Origin: Planctomycetales bacterium
Lineage (GTDB): Bacteria; Planctomycetota; Planctomycetia; Isosphaerales; Isosphaeraceae
Assembly: GCA_027452145.1 (NCBI GenBank)
Contig: DAIDHB010000380.1
Location: 1-48,230, forward strand
Direction: 5' to 3'
DNA: 48,230 bases
Shown here: one piece after another, positions 40,678-48,230 of the stretch
Layout: each line of letters opens with the position of its first letter
How positions within the stretch are numbered: position 1 is the stretch's first letter
The notes under the pieces: model-generated
What the model was told of the DNA's origin: nothing
Databases searched by the model: none
What the model saw: only the letters and a program-made list of their open reading frames with translations
Made by a program: the position numbers and the translations under genes

Positions 40678-41313
40678 ATGACCCTGGCGACGGACAATCG
40701 GGAGCTGAGCCCGGTCGCGCGGCACATCGCGCGGTCGGCCGCCAGGCTATTCGCCGAGCGGGGTTACGACGCGACGTCGGTGCGGGAGATCGTCGAGGCG
40801 GCCGGGGTGGCCAAGCCGACGTTGTATTACTATTTCCGCAGCAAGGAGGGCCTGGCGCAGGCCCTGATGACCGTGCCGATGGCGGGCCTGGTGGCGGCGC
40901 TGCGGCAGCTCGTGACGACCGAGGACGACGCGACCCGCTGCATGCAGCGGGTGCTCGAGGCGCATTACGAATTCTGCCGCGAGGACCCCGACCGGGCGCG
41001 GTTCATCTACGGGCTGATCTTCGGCCCGTTGCATTCGCAGGTGGCCGAGGACCTCGAGCCGCTCAAGGCGGAGCTCCTGGGCTGGACCGAGGCGGCGGTC
41101 CGTCGGCTGGCGGAGGCCGGGCTGGTCGCGCGCGAGCGGCTGGAGGGGTGCTCTGCCGTCCTGCGCGGCCTGATCGTGATCTCGACCCTCGACTTCCTGT
41201 ATGGGGACCGTGCCCTGGGCCAGGACCTGGCCGCCCGGCAGGTGGACGAGGTGCTGAGCGGTTTCGGTTTCGGCAATGGACGGGTCCGCGAGGGCCTGGA
41301 AGGGAACCCATGA
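40678..41313 (+). CDS. TetR/AcrR-family transcriptional regulator
   Basis: 211 residues. The N-terminal helix-turn-helix is at about 15-60: ARLFAERGYDATSVREIVEAAG, then VAKPTLYYYFRSKEGL. The C-terminal domain (VLEAHYEFCREDPDRARFIYGLIFGPLH) resembles the AcrR type that senses drugs or lipids. It is first in an operon with the efflux genes, overlapping the fusion protein by 4 bases (ATGA), and has a palindrome in its own promoter. It should therefore repress the whole operon until an inducer, probably a pump substrate, binds. Confidence 0.92.
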   Translation: MTLATDNRELSPVARHIARSAARLFAERGYDATSVREIVEAAGVAKPTLYYYFRSKEGLAQALMTVPMAGLVAALRQLVTTEDDATRCMQRVLEAHYEFCREDPDRARFIYGLIFGPLHSQVAEDLEPLKAELLGWTEAAVRRLAEAGLVARERLEGCSAVLRGLIVISTLDFLYGDRALGQDLAARQVDEVLSGFGFGNGRVREGLEGNP

Positions 41314-42671
41314 ATCCCAGCAGTTGGCGGATTTGCGGCGGGCTGGCGGCGGCCGCCCTGGCGGTCGGGCTCTCCGGGTGCGGCGGCTCGACGGCCGCTG
41401 GCCCCGAGGCCACCAAGCATGCCGGCGCCGGTGCGGGTGCCGGCGAGGCGGCGAAGCCCGTCCCGGTCACGGTGGCCCCGCTCGAGCACCGGACGATCGA
41501 GCGGACCGTCGACGTTATCGGCTCCCTGCGAGGCTGGGAGCAGGTGACCGTCGGCTCCAAGCGTGCCGGCCGCGTGGTCAAGGTCCATCACGACATGGGC
41601 GACCACGTCGCGCCCGGCGAGCCCCTGGTCGAGCTCGACCCGATCGACGCCCAGCTCGAGCGCGACGAGGCCGACTCGCGCTATCTCGGCGCCCTGGTCA
41701 AGCTGGGCGTCACCCGCAAGCAGGCGGAGGACTCGGTCAAGACCTACGGGATCACCGAGAACCTGCTCAACAGCCGACCGACCGACGAGGCGATCGCCCG
41801 CTCGCCGGCCGTGGTCGAGAAGCGCATCGCGCGGGAAAAGGCTCAGCAGAACCTCGCCCGCCAGCGGACGCTTACACAGCGCGGCGCCGGCACGGCGCAG
41901 GAGTTCGAGGACGCCGAGAACGACTACCGCGCCGCCTCGGCCGCGTATGACAACGCCGTGGTCACGGCGCGCACGATCATCGCCGACGCCTACGCCGCCC
42001 GCGTGGCCCTGCGCAAGGCCGAGCAGGCGCTGACCGACCTGACGATCCGCGCCCCCCAGCCCCAGAACATGCCGCCGTCGGCCTCCGGCTCGGCACGGCT
42101 CACCTACGGCGTCACGAAGCGCGACGTCTCCGAGGGCCAGACCCTCAAGGAGGGCGAGGCGGTCTTCGAGCTCGTCATCGAGGACCCGCTGCGGCTCTGG
42201 ACCCAGGTCCCCGAGATCAACGCCGACTCGGTCCGCGTGGGCCAGGAGGTCCGCGTCACCACCCGCGCCCACCCGGACATGACCTTCGACGGCCGAGTGG
42301 CCCGGATTAGCCCGTCGGTCGACCCCACCAGCCGCACCTTCCAGGTCGAGACCATCGTCCCCAACAAGCGGGGCCTGCTCCGCCCCGGCGGCCTGGCACG
42401 CGCCTCGATCATCATCGACAGCCACGCGCAGGCCGTCGTCGTCCCGGCCGAGGCGCTCGTCCGCTATGCCGGCGTCAACAAGATCTTCCTCGTCGAGGCT
42501 GGCAAGGCGAAGGCCGTCAGCGGCCTCCAGACCGGCGTCGAGGGCGTTGGCTGGATCGAGATCGTCGGCGCGAAGCTCCCCCAGTCCGCCGACGTCGTCA
42601 CCACCGGCCAGACCCACCTCGCCGACGGCACGCCCGTCGTCGTGCGGAAGCCAGCGGAGCCCGGCAAGTGA
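41310..42671 (+). CDS. RND efflux periplasmic adaptor (membrane fusion protein)
   Basis: 453 residues. A lipoprotein signal ends at ALAVGLSGC with C24 as the lipidated residue. The barrel-sandwich half-motifs are GSKRAGRVVKVHHDMGDHV (about 76-94) and DLTIRAPQPQ with GDVSEGQTLKEGE-like downstream; a long alpha-hairpin (about 120-240) lies between, longer than in AcrA. The beta-barrel and membrane-proximal domain carry VRVTTRAHPDMTFDGRV and PGGLARASIII. It links the RND pump to an outer-membrane channel; none is encoded here. The start overlaps tetR by 4 bases. Confidence 0.9.
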   Translation: MNPSSWRICGGLAAAALAVGLSGCGGSTAAGPEATKHAGAGAGAGEAAKPVPVTVAPLEHRTIERTVDVIGSLRGWEQVTVGSKRAGRVVKVHHDMGDHVAPGEPLVELDPIDAQLERDEADSRYLGALVKLGVTRKQAEDSVKTYGITENLLNSRPTDEAIARSPAVVEKRIAREKAQQNLARQRTLTQRGAGTAQEFEDAENDYRAASAAYDNAVVTARTIIADAYAARVALRKAEQALTDLTIRAPQPQNMPPSASGSARLTYGVTKRDVSEGQTLKEGEAVFELVIEDPLRLWTQVPEINADSVRVGQEVRVTTRAHPDMTFDGRVARISPSVDPTSRTFQVETIVPNKRGLLRPGGLARASIIIDSHAQAVVVPAEALVRYAGVNKIFLVEAGKAKAVSGLQTGVEGVGWIEIVGAKLPQSADVVTTGQTHLADGTPVVVRKPAEPGK

Positions 42672-42861
42672 CCGGTCAGTGGTCAGTCGCCAGTGGTCAG
42701 TGACGGGCACGACTCTCCTTTCCGGTCCGGGGTTCGGGCGTTACCGAGATACCGAATGGACGGGTAGAGAAGGAATGCCTCTCCTCGGCTCGCCACTGAC
42801 CACTGACCACTCGCCACTCACGACGCCACTGCCCGCAGCACCTAAACCCGAGATCAAATCG
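42672..42861. repeat. Opposed GTGGTCAGT-type repeat arrays within the efflux operon
   Basis: The gap between the adaptor and the pump gene holds GGTCAGTGGTCAG and CAGTGGTCAGTGA (42674-42703), and on the right CACTGACCACTGACCAC and CGCCACTCA (42790-42820). The two arrays are reverse complements and can pair over an 85-base loop. The units match those at 14509-14540. Confidence 0.7.
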
Positions 42862-45800
42862 ATGACCCTATCCGACATCTGCATCAAGCGCCCGGTGTTT
42901 ACCTGGGTGCTCGTGGCCATCCCGGTCGTGCTGGGTCTCGTCTCTTACGGCGAGCTCGGCGTCGACCTGTTCCCGGACGTCGATTTCCCCGTGTGCACGG
43001 TCACGACCGTGCTCCAGGGCGCCAGCGTCGAGGAGATGGAGGCCACCGTCACCAAGCCGATCGAGGACATCGTCAACACGGTCTCGGGTGTCGACGAGCT
43101 GCGCTCGGTGACGACCGAGGGCGTCTCGATCGTGACGGTGCAGTTCCTCCTCTCGAAGAACGGCGACGTGGGCATGGAGGAGGTCCGCGACAAGATCAAC
43201 ACGATCCTCGCCGACCTGCCCGACGGCACCGACCCGCCCATCGTGGACAAGTTCGACACCGGGTCGATCCCGGTGATGACCGTCGCGGTCTCGGGCCGGC
43301 GCGACCTGCGCGAGGTGACCGAGCTGGCGCGCCGGCAGATCAAGGAGCGGCTCGAGACGGTCAGCGGCGTCGGCTCGATCAGCCTGGTCGGCGGCCGGAG
43401 CCGCGCCATGAACGTGGTGCTCGACGTCGACCGGATGGCCGGCTACAACCTCTCGGTCGAGGAGGTCCGCCAGGCGCTGGTCCGCCAGAACCTCGAGGTC
43501 CCCGGCGGCCGGATGGACCAGGGCCCGCGCGAGCTGGTGCTCCGCACGCTGGGACGCCTCCAGACCGAACGGCAGTTCAACGACCTGATCGTCGCCAATC
43601 GCAACGGCTACCCGATCCGCATCCGCGACGTCGGCCAGGCCGAGGACTCGTTCGAGGAGCCCCGCACCCAGGCCCGGCTCGACGGCATCAACGCCGTCAG
43701 CCTGGTGATCCAGAAGCAGTCGGGAGTCAACACGGTCAAGGTCGTCGACGACGTCAAGGCGAAGCTCGAGCAGGTCCGCGCCGGCCTTCCGCCGGATATC
43801 GCCACCGAGGTCATCCGCGACCAGTCGCGGTTCATCAAGAAGTCGATCGAGGAGGTGAAGTTCCACCTCCTTCTGGCCGCCGCGCTCGTCTCGGCGACGA
43901 TCCTGCTGTTCATCCGCGACTGGCGCACGACCCTGATCGCCACCCTGGCCATCCCGACCTCGATCGTGCCGACGTTCTTGTTCATGAAGTACATGGGCTT
44001 CACGCTCAACAACATCACGATGCTCGGATTGATCCTGGCGATCGGCATCGTGATCGACGACGCGGTGGTCGTCCATGAGAATATCTTCCGCCACATGGAA
44101 GAGGACGGCATGGACGGAATGTCCGCGGCGCGGCTGGGGACGAAGGAGATCGCCCTGGCCGTGCTGGCGACCAGCCTGTCGCTCGTGGTCATCTTCGTCC
44201 CGATCGCGTTCATGGGCGGGATCGTCGGCCGGTTCTTCTCCAGCTTCGGGCTGACCGTCGCCTTCGCCGTGATGATGAGCCTGTTCGTCTCGTTCACCCT
44301 CACCCCGATGCTGTGCAGCCGGTTCCTCAAGCTCGAGCCGCACGGAGCCTCGGGCCGCGGCGAGTCGCGGGCCGCGTCGAAGTCGGGGCTGATCTACCGG
44401 CTGATCGACGGCAGCTATGGACTGGTCCTGCGGACGGCCATGCGGCACAAGGTGCTTGTGGTCCTGCTGACGCTCGGCGTGATCTTCGCGACCGTCCCGA
44501 TCGGGCGGATCATGGGGGTCTCGCTGATCCCGCGCGACGACCAGAGCGAGTACGAGGTCTCGGTGATGACGCCCGAGGGCTACAGCCTCGAGCGGACGAG
44601 CCAGCTCATGTCCGAGCTGGAGGCGCGGATCTGGAAGCTCTCCGGCACGACGCACGTCTTCACCACGATCGGCCAGACCGAGGGAGGCCGCGTCGTCAAG
44701 GGCGAGGGAGACGTCACCCGCGCAACGATCTACGTGCGGATCACCGACCTGGAGGAGCGCGAGCCGTCGCGCCAGGTCCGCGGCTGGTGGGACATCCCCG
44801 GCCACATCCGCGGCTACCTGGCCGGCCCGAAGTTCACCCAGTTCGCCATCCAGCAGGAGGCTCGCGCCTTCCTGGAGGACTACCCCGACCTGCGGGCCAG
44901 CGTCAACGACGTCTCGCCCTTCCAGGGCGGCCGTCGTCCGCAGACGTTCCAGGTGAGCCTCTCCGGCCCCGACCTCGACCGGCTTTCGGGCTACGCCGAC
45001 CGCCTGATCGCCGAGCTGAAGCGCGAGCCCGGACTGGTGGACCTGGATACCACGCTCTCGCTGCGCAAGCCCGAGATCCAGGTGCTGGTCGACCGCGAGG
45101 CCGCCAGCGACCAGGGCGTGCCGGTCGGCACGATCGCCGACACCCTGCGCATTATCGTGGGCGGCATGCCGGTGTCGAAATTCCGCGACGGCGACCAGCG
45201 CTATGACGTCTGGCTCCGCGCCCGCGCCGGCGACCGCAACACTACCCACGAGCTTGACAAGGTCGTCTTCCCGTCCCCCACGGCCGGGCTCGTCCGCCTG
45301 AGCAATCTCGCCCGCCTGGTCGAGGACCGCGGCCCGACCGAGATCGAGCGCCTCGGCCGCGAGCGGATCGTCACCGTCGTCGGCAACCCCGAGGGCATCG
45401 CGCTGGGCGACGCCGTGAACCGGGCCGAGCGAATCCTCGCGGCGATGCAGCTCCCGCCCCAGTATTCCTACTCGTTCACCGGCCAGGCCAAGACGCTGGG
45501 CGAGACCGGGTATTACTTCCTGATCGCGTTCGGCCTGTCGATCACCTTCATGTACCTGATCCTCGCCGCGCAGTTCGAGAGCTGGCTCCAGCCGATCGCG
45601 ATCCTGATGGCGCTGCCGGTCACGGTGCCGTTCGGCATGCTGTCCCTGGTGCTGTTCCACACGCCGATGGACCTGTATGCGATGTTCGGCCTGTTCATGC
45701 TGGTCGGCATCGTCAAGAAGAACGGCATCCTCCAGGTCGACGCGACGAACCAGCTCCGGACCGGCGGACTCTCGCGCCGCGAGGCGATCCTCGAGGCCAA

Positions 45801-46155
45801 CCACACGAGGCTCCGGCCGATCCTGATGACGACCGTGATGCTCGTGGCGGCCATGGTGCCGATCGCGATGGGGCAGGGGCCGGGCGCGGGCGCCCGGGCC
45901 AGCATGGCCAAGGTCATCATCGGCGGCCAGATGCTGTCGCTCGTCCTGGCCCTGCTGGTGACGCCGGTGTTTTACGAGATCCTCGACATGGTCAAGAACC
46001 TGGCCCGACGCCTGGGCATCCGGTTCTCAGTCGAACCGCGGCAAGGCCCGAATCAGGGCCAGCCCCACAACACCGGCCCGCATCGCCCGCAGCGCCTGCC
46101 GGGCTTCGACGACCCGGGCAGCGAGGAGCCCGAGGCCGCGGGACGGTTCGCGTGA
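42862..46155 (+). CDS. RND multidrug efflux pump, inner-membrane component (HAE1/AcrB family)
   Basis: 1097 residues, full length. The start MTLSDICIKRPVFTWVLVAI is the family opening with helix 1. Large periplasmic loops follow helices 1 and 7. Helix 4 has AIGIVIDDAVVVHENIFRHM with the paired Asp of the proton relay; SLIPRDDQSEYEVSVMTPEG opens the second half, and the C-terminal helices include LFMLVGIVKKNGILQVD with the essential Lys. It exports drugs, lipids or other hydrophobic compounds using proton flow. An ATG at 42862 is chosen by family alignment. The last 50 residues are a Gly/Pro/Arg-rich tail. Confidence 0.94.
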   Translation: MTLSDICIKRPVFTWVLVAIPVVLGLVSYGELGVDLFPDVDFPVCTVTTVLQGASVEEMEATVTKPIEDIVNTVSGVDELRSVTTEGVSIVTVQFLLSKNGDVGMEEVRDKINTILADLPDGTDPPIVDKFDTGSIPVMTVAVSGRRDLREVTELARRQIKERLETVSGVGSISLVGGRSRAMNVVLDVDRMAGYNLSVEEVRQALVRQNLEVPGGRMDQGPRELVLRTLGRLQTERQFNDLIVANRNGYPIRIRDVGQAEDSFEEPRTQARLDGINAVSLVIQKQSGVNTVKVVDDVKAKLEQVRAGLPPDIATEVIRDQSRFIKKSIEEVKFHLLLAAALVSATILLFIRDWRTTLIATLAIPTSIVPTFLFMKYMGFTLNNITMLGLILAIGIVIDDAVVVHENIFRHMEEDGMDGMSAARLGTKEIALAVLATSLSLVVIFVPIAFMGGIVGRFFSSFGLTVAFAVMMSLFVSFTLTPMLCSRFLKLEPHGASGRGESRAASKSGLIYRLIDGSYGLVLRTAMRHKVLVVLLTLGVIFATVPIGRIMGVSLIPRDDQSEYEVSVMTPEGYSLERTSQLMSELEARIWKLSGTTHVFTTIGQTEGGRVVKGEGDVTRATIYVRITDLEEREPSRQVRGWWDIPGHIRGYLAGPKFTQFAIQQEARAFLEDYPDLRASVNDVSPFQGGRRPQTFQVSLSGPDLDRLSGYADRLIAELKREPGLVDLDTTLSLRKPEIQVLVDREAASDQGVPVGTIADTLRIIVGGMPVSKFRDGDQRYDVWLRARAGDRNTTHELDKVVFPSPTAGLVRLSNLARLVEDRGPTEIERLGRERIVTVVGNPEGIALGDAVNRAERILAAMQLPPQYSYSFTGQAKTLGETGYYFLIAFGLSITFMYLILAAQFESWLQPIAILMALPVTVPFGMLSLVLFHTPMDLYAMFGLFMLVGIVKKNGILQVDATNQLRTGGLSRREAILEANHTRLRPILMTTVMLVAAMVPIAMGQGPGAGARASMAKVIIGGQMLSLVLALLVTPVFYEILDMVKNLARRLGIRFSVEPRQGPNQGQPHNTGPHRPQRLPGFDDPGSEEPEAAGRFA

Positions 46156-46282
46156 GGCGGCCGCGTTCCGGCCGATGCGACGCGAGATTCTCCCTGTCAT
46201 CAGCACCCGGATCGAACCGTTCGTCGGCCCGAACCAAACGATGTCAGCCCATGGGATACGGAGAATTCACCCTCGAGTCCTG

Positions 46283-46885
46283 ATGTCGCATTTCGACATC
46301 TCGGTCGTCCAGGCACCGCTGTTCGACGCGGTCGAGCCGGTCGAGCCGAGTCCCTGGTTGCGGGACGCCCTCCAGAAGGGGCGGTCGATCGCGTTTTACA
46401 GCGAGAAGTCGCGAAGCGAGTTCATCGTCGCGCCTGTGCTCCTGACGTGCCAGGAGATGCTCCGCTCGGAATGCTGCGTGTACTCGGGGATTCGCCTGGA
46501 CGTCGACCCCGAGCGCGGGCTAAAGGGTGAATGCGACTTCATCGTCGCGAAGAACCCGCCGACGCCCGCCCTCCGCGCGCCGTTGCTCATCGTGGTCGAG
46601 GCGAAGAAGAACGACATCGAGGAGAGCCTGGGCCAGTGCGCGGCCCAGATGATCGCCGCGGCGATGTACAATCAGTCGCACGAAAGGGCGCCGGGCCGGC
46701 TCTACGGCTGCGTCACGACGGGCGAGACCTGGCAATTCCTCCGGCTCCAGGGCCGGGAGCTCGTCGTCGACTCGGATCGGTATTACATCTCGGAGATCGA
46801 GACGATCCTGGGCGTGCTCATCACGATCATCGGCGAGCCCACGCCGACGGCGACGGCCATCACCGCCGCCGCGTCTCGGCCGTGA
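46283..46885 (+). CDS. PD-(D/E)XK nuclease-like protein
   Basis: 200 residues starting MSHFDISVVQAPLFD; an ATG at 46175 would add 36 residues that do not look conserved. The nuclease core is visible: E83/D85 in LKGECDFIVAK, then LLIVVEAKKNDIEESLGQCAAQM with E106-x-K108 and Q118, and a YGCVTTGETWQFLRL strand pair. This is the restriction-endonuclease-like fold as found in many cyanobacterial and planctomycete hypothetical proteins. DNA cleavage is likely but unproven; no methyltransferase is near, so it is not a standard restriction system. Its end overlaps the convergent gene by 26 bases. Confidence 0.7.
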   Translation: MSHFDISVVQAPLFDAVEPVEPSPWLRDALQKGRSIAFYSEKSRSEFIVAPVLLTCQEMLRSECCVYSGIRLDVDPERGLKGECDFIVAKNPPTPALRAPLLIVVEAKKNDIEESLGQCAAQMIAAAMYNQSHERAPGRLYGCVTTGETWQFLRLQGRELVVDSDRYYISEIETILGVLITIIGEPTPTATAITAAASRP

Positions 46886-47708
46886 TGTTGCTCGGGTCCT
46901 TGCGCACGATCGGCCGGCCGGCGGACGCGCCCGGGCGGCGGTGCTGCGCCACGATCGTCGCAAATTGCTGCCGGGTCGCCGCGTCGATCCCCGGGTCGCG
47001 GCCCACCACGTCGGTCGCCCATTTCGGGAACGACAGCACCAGCTTGCTCATCAGCGAGACAAAGTACCCGGCCTCCTTCACCTGCTCCTCGAGGATCCGC
47101 TCCACCACCGGCCGGACCGTACGAGCGACGGTCTTCCACCCCTTCGAATCCACCTTGACGTAGATATCGACATTATGCTGGACGAAGGGGACCTTGTTGC
47201 GGTCGTGGTAAAAGGCCGAGTTCACCACCACCACGATCCGGGCCTCGACCCGGGCGTTGCCGTGCGGGCTGACGTAGTTGAAGTGCGCCAGCAGCACGTG
47301 CTGCCGGGGCGAGCGGAGCGCGAACTCCCAGATCGCCTTCGAGCCCGAGCCGTCGTCTCCCTCGTAGCGGCTCGCCGTGACCTTCTGGAGGCGCACGGGG
47401 GTATCGCTCAGGTCCTTCCACAGGGCCACGGTCATCGCCGGCTCGTTCAGCAGGCTGAGGTACAGGTCCGGCGGGCAGGGGAACGTCTCGGGCTCGCCCT
47501 GCCGGTGGAAGGTATGGTCGCGGATCACCTCGACCACCGAGTCGCGCAACTCGGGCGAAAGCTGATCGATCGGCACCACCTGCGCGGGGTCGGTCCGCCG
47601 AATCCCGATCCCCGCCGCATTCGACGGTATCGACACAACCGCCACAACCCCTACAATCGCCAGGACAACCCCGGCCGTCATGGCCCGGCGGACCAGCATC
47701 CTGCTCAT
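46860..47708 (-). CDS. Exported hypothetical protein
   Basis: 282 residues. A signal peptide is clear: MLVRRAMTAGVVLAIVGVVAVVSIPSNAAG is basic, hydrophobic, then Ala-x-Ala. The mature part has alternating strands and helices (WEFALRSPRQHVLLAHFNY, VVVVNSAFYHDRNKVPFVQHNVD, RTVRPVVERILEEQVKEAGYFVSLM). No catalytic motif is recognised. I believe similar proteins occur in planctomycetes, with unknown function. It converges with the nuclease-like gene and overlaps its 3' end by 26 bases. Confidence 0.65.
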   Translation of the reverse strand: MSRMLVRRAMTAGVVLAIVGVVAVVSIPSNAAGIGIRRTDPAQVVPIDQLSPELRDSVVEVIRDHTFHRQGEPETFPCPPDLYLSLLNEPAMTVALWKDLSDTPVRLQKVTASRYEGDDGSGSKAIWEFALRSPRQHVLLAHFNYVSPHGNARVEARIVVVVNSAFYHDRNKVPFVQHNVDIYVKVDSKGWKTVARTVRPVVERILEEQVKEAGYFVSLMSKLVLSFPKWATDVVGRDPGIDAATRQQFATIVAQHRRPGASAGRPIVRKDPSNITAETRRR

Positions 47709-47967
47709 GGAAGACTCCGTCGCTCAGAGGCCGTCATCCTCGCGCGGGGATCCAGGGGCTCCGCTCCCGACCCGCCGCACGCCCGCCATTTGTTACCCTT
47801 CCGAGATCGGCTTCTCGCGCCGGTTTCCTGACAACCTGCCCGACCCGCACCCGGCCCGGAAACACCCGTCGGATTCGCTCAAGTTCAGGGCTTTGGCGAG
47901 AGCGCAGGTAGTGATTTACGGAGAGGCCAAGGCGGGCCGCTCCGATCCGAAACGGACCGGGTCTTCG

Positions 47968-48044
47968 GTAGGAGGGGGCTCCGTCCCCCGACCCGCCCGG
48001 CGGGGATCGATCGGGCGGGATCGGCGGACGGAGTCGCCTCCTAC
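47968..48044. repeat. 77-bp palindromic element with GTAGGAGG ends
   Basis: GTAGGAGGGGGCTCCGTCC at the left and GGACGGAGTCGCCTCCTAC at the right are inverted repeats with two mismatches. The arm TCGGCGGACGGAG is also found in the element at 16297-16432. Confidence 0.7.
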
Positions 48045-48081
48045 AACAAATGGATCATCTCTTCAAGCGTTTGTCCCGAAA

Positions 48082-48130
48082 GCCCACGAAGTGGGCGCCA
48101 GGACGTAGCCGGGGGGCGTCAGCCCCCCGG
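48082..48130. repeat. Two adjacent hairpins
   Basis: GCCCAC-gaa-GTGGGC (48082-48096) and CCGGGGGGC-gtca-GCCCCCCGG (48109-48130), both perfect, 12 bases apart. I recall this two-hairpin layout as a dispersed repeat in planctomycete genomes. Confidence 0.6.
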
Positions 48131-48168
48131 GTCGGACCGCAGCGCCACACACCGAATCCTCTCGACGG

Positions 48169-48215
48169 ACCCTCCCGGCCGCGACCCCGCCACGCGGGGT
48201 CGCGGCCGGGAGGGT
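48169..48215. repeat. Perfect 22-bp stem-loop
   Basis: The stem from 48169 to 48190 and from 48194 to 48215 pairs without mismatch around the 3-base loop CAC. Its GC content is very high and there is no U-run, so it is unlikely to be a standard terminator alone. Confidence 0.75.
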
Positions 48216-48230
48216 GAAACGATGGTGGGG

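Larger units (their letters stand above)
47709..48230. other. Gene-free region of stacked hairpins
   Basis: No convincing gene reaches the window end. The region holds one 77-bp palindromic element and three further hairpins listed separately. Confidence 0.55.

Noticed and set aside
46175..46282. Longer N-terminus for the PD-(D/E)XK-like protein
   Set aside because: No ribosome binding site and a composition unlike the rest; the start at 46283 fits the compact protein better.

Overview
The window is very GC-rich and carries many planctomycete hallmarks: a TIGR02603-type haem-binding domain fused to a sugar dehydrogenase, a surface protein with an N-terminal LEPLEGR-type motif, a tandem array of small membrane proteins with an R-x-x-F-T-L/I N-terminus, a FGE/SUMF1-domain protein, a membrane RING-like protein, and many dispersed palindromic repeats. 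I infer a planctomycete, possibly Isosphaeraceae-like. That is based on gene content recalled from memory, not on a search.

Layout. (1) 0-5.1 kb is an accessory island. It starts with a gene tail and a C-terminally truncated LamG-type secreted protein. VapB/PIN, helical protein/HNH, a second convergent helical protein/HNH pair with a frameshifted nuclease, and DUF433/DUF5615 modules follow. Seven same-orientation copies of a GC-rich repeat lie in the gaps. (2) 5.1-6.9 kb holds a membrane RING-like protein and a 4'-phosphopantetheinyl transferase. (3) 7.2-11.7 kb is a run of seven paralogous small membrane proteins, most with 4-bp overlaps, ending in a quinone oxidoreductase. (4) 11.7-14.5 kb has hicA/hicB and a MacB-like ABC ATPase/permease pair with a visible promoter. 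(5) 15-18.6 kb has a sulfotransferase and a GT4 glycosyltransferase, separated by a large palindromic element, then an IS5-type transposase remnant. (6) 18.7-22.5 kb is tex, enlarged by a long acidic insertion. (7) 23-27.6 kb is a 1543-residue membrane protein with a voltage-sensor-like segment. (8) 27.8-34.2 kb holds an M19 dipeptidase, a uronate-dehydrogenase-like SDR, a SUMF1-domain gene framed by two inverted copies of one palindromic repeat (one of which truncates a DUF2721-like gene), malic enzyme and a Cof-type HAD phosphatase. (9) 34.5-40.4 kb holds the haem/sugar dehydrogenase fusion, an M23 surface peptidase, a methyltransferase and a DUF442 phosphatase. (10) 40.6-46.2 kb is a self-contained tetR-MFP-RND efflux operon with a promoter/operator. 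(11) The end holds a PD-(D/E)XK-like protein, an exported hypothetical protein and a block of hairpins.

The strongest candidates for something new are the repeat-spaced toxin/nuclease module island, the inverted-repeat-bounded SUMF1 cassette, the voltage-sensor-like giant protein and the seven-gene paralogue array. No rRNA, tRNA or CRISPR array was seen. All family assignments come from reading motifs; no database search was run.
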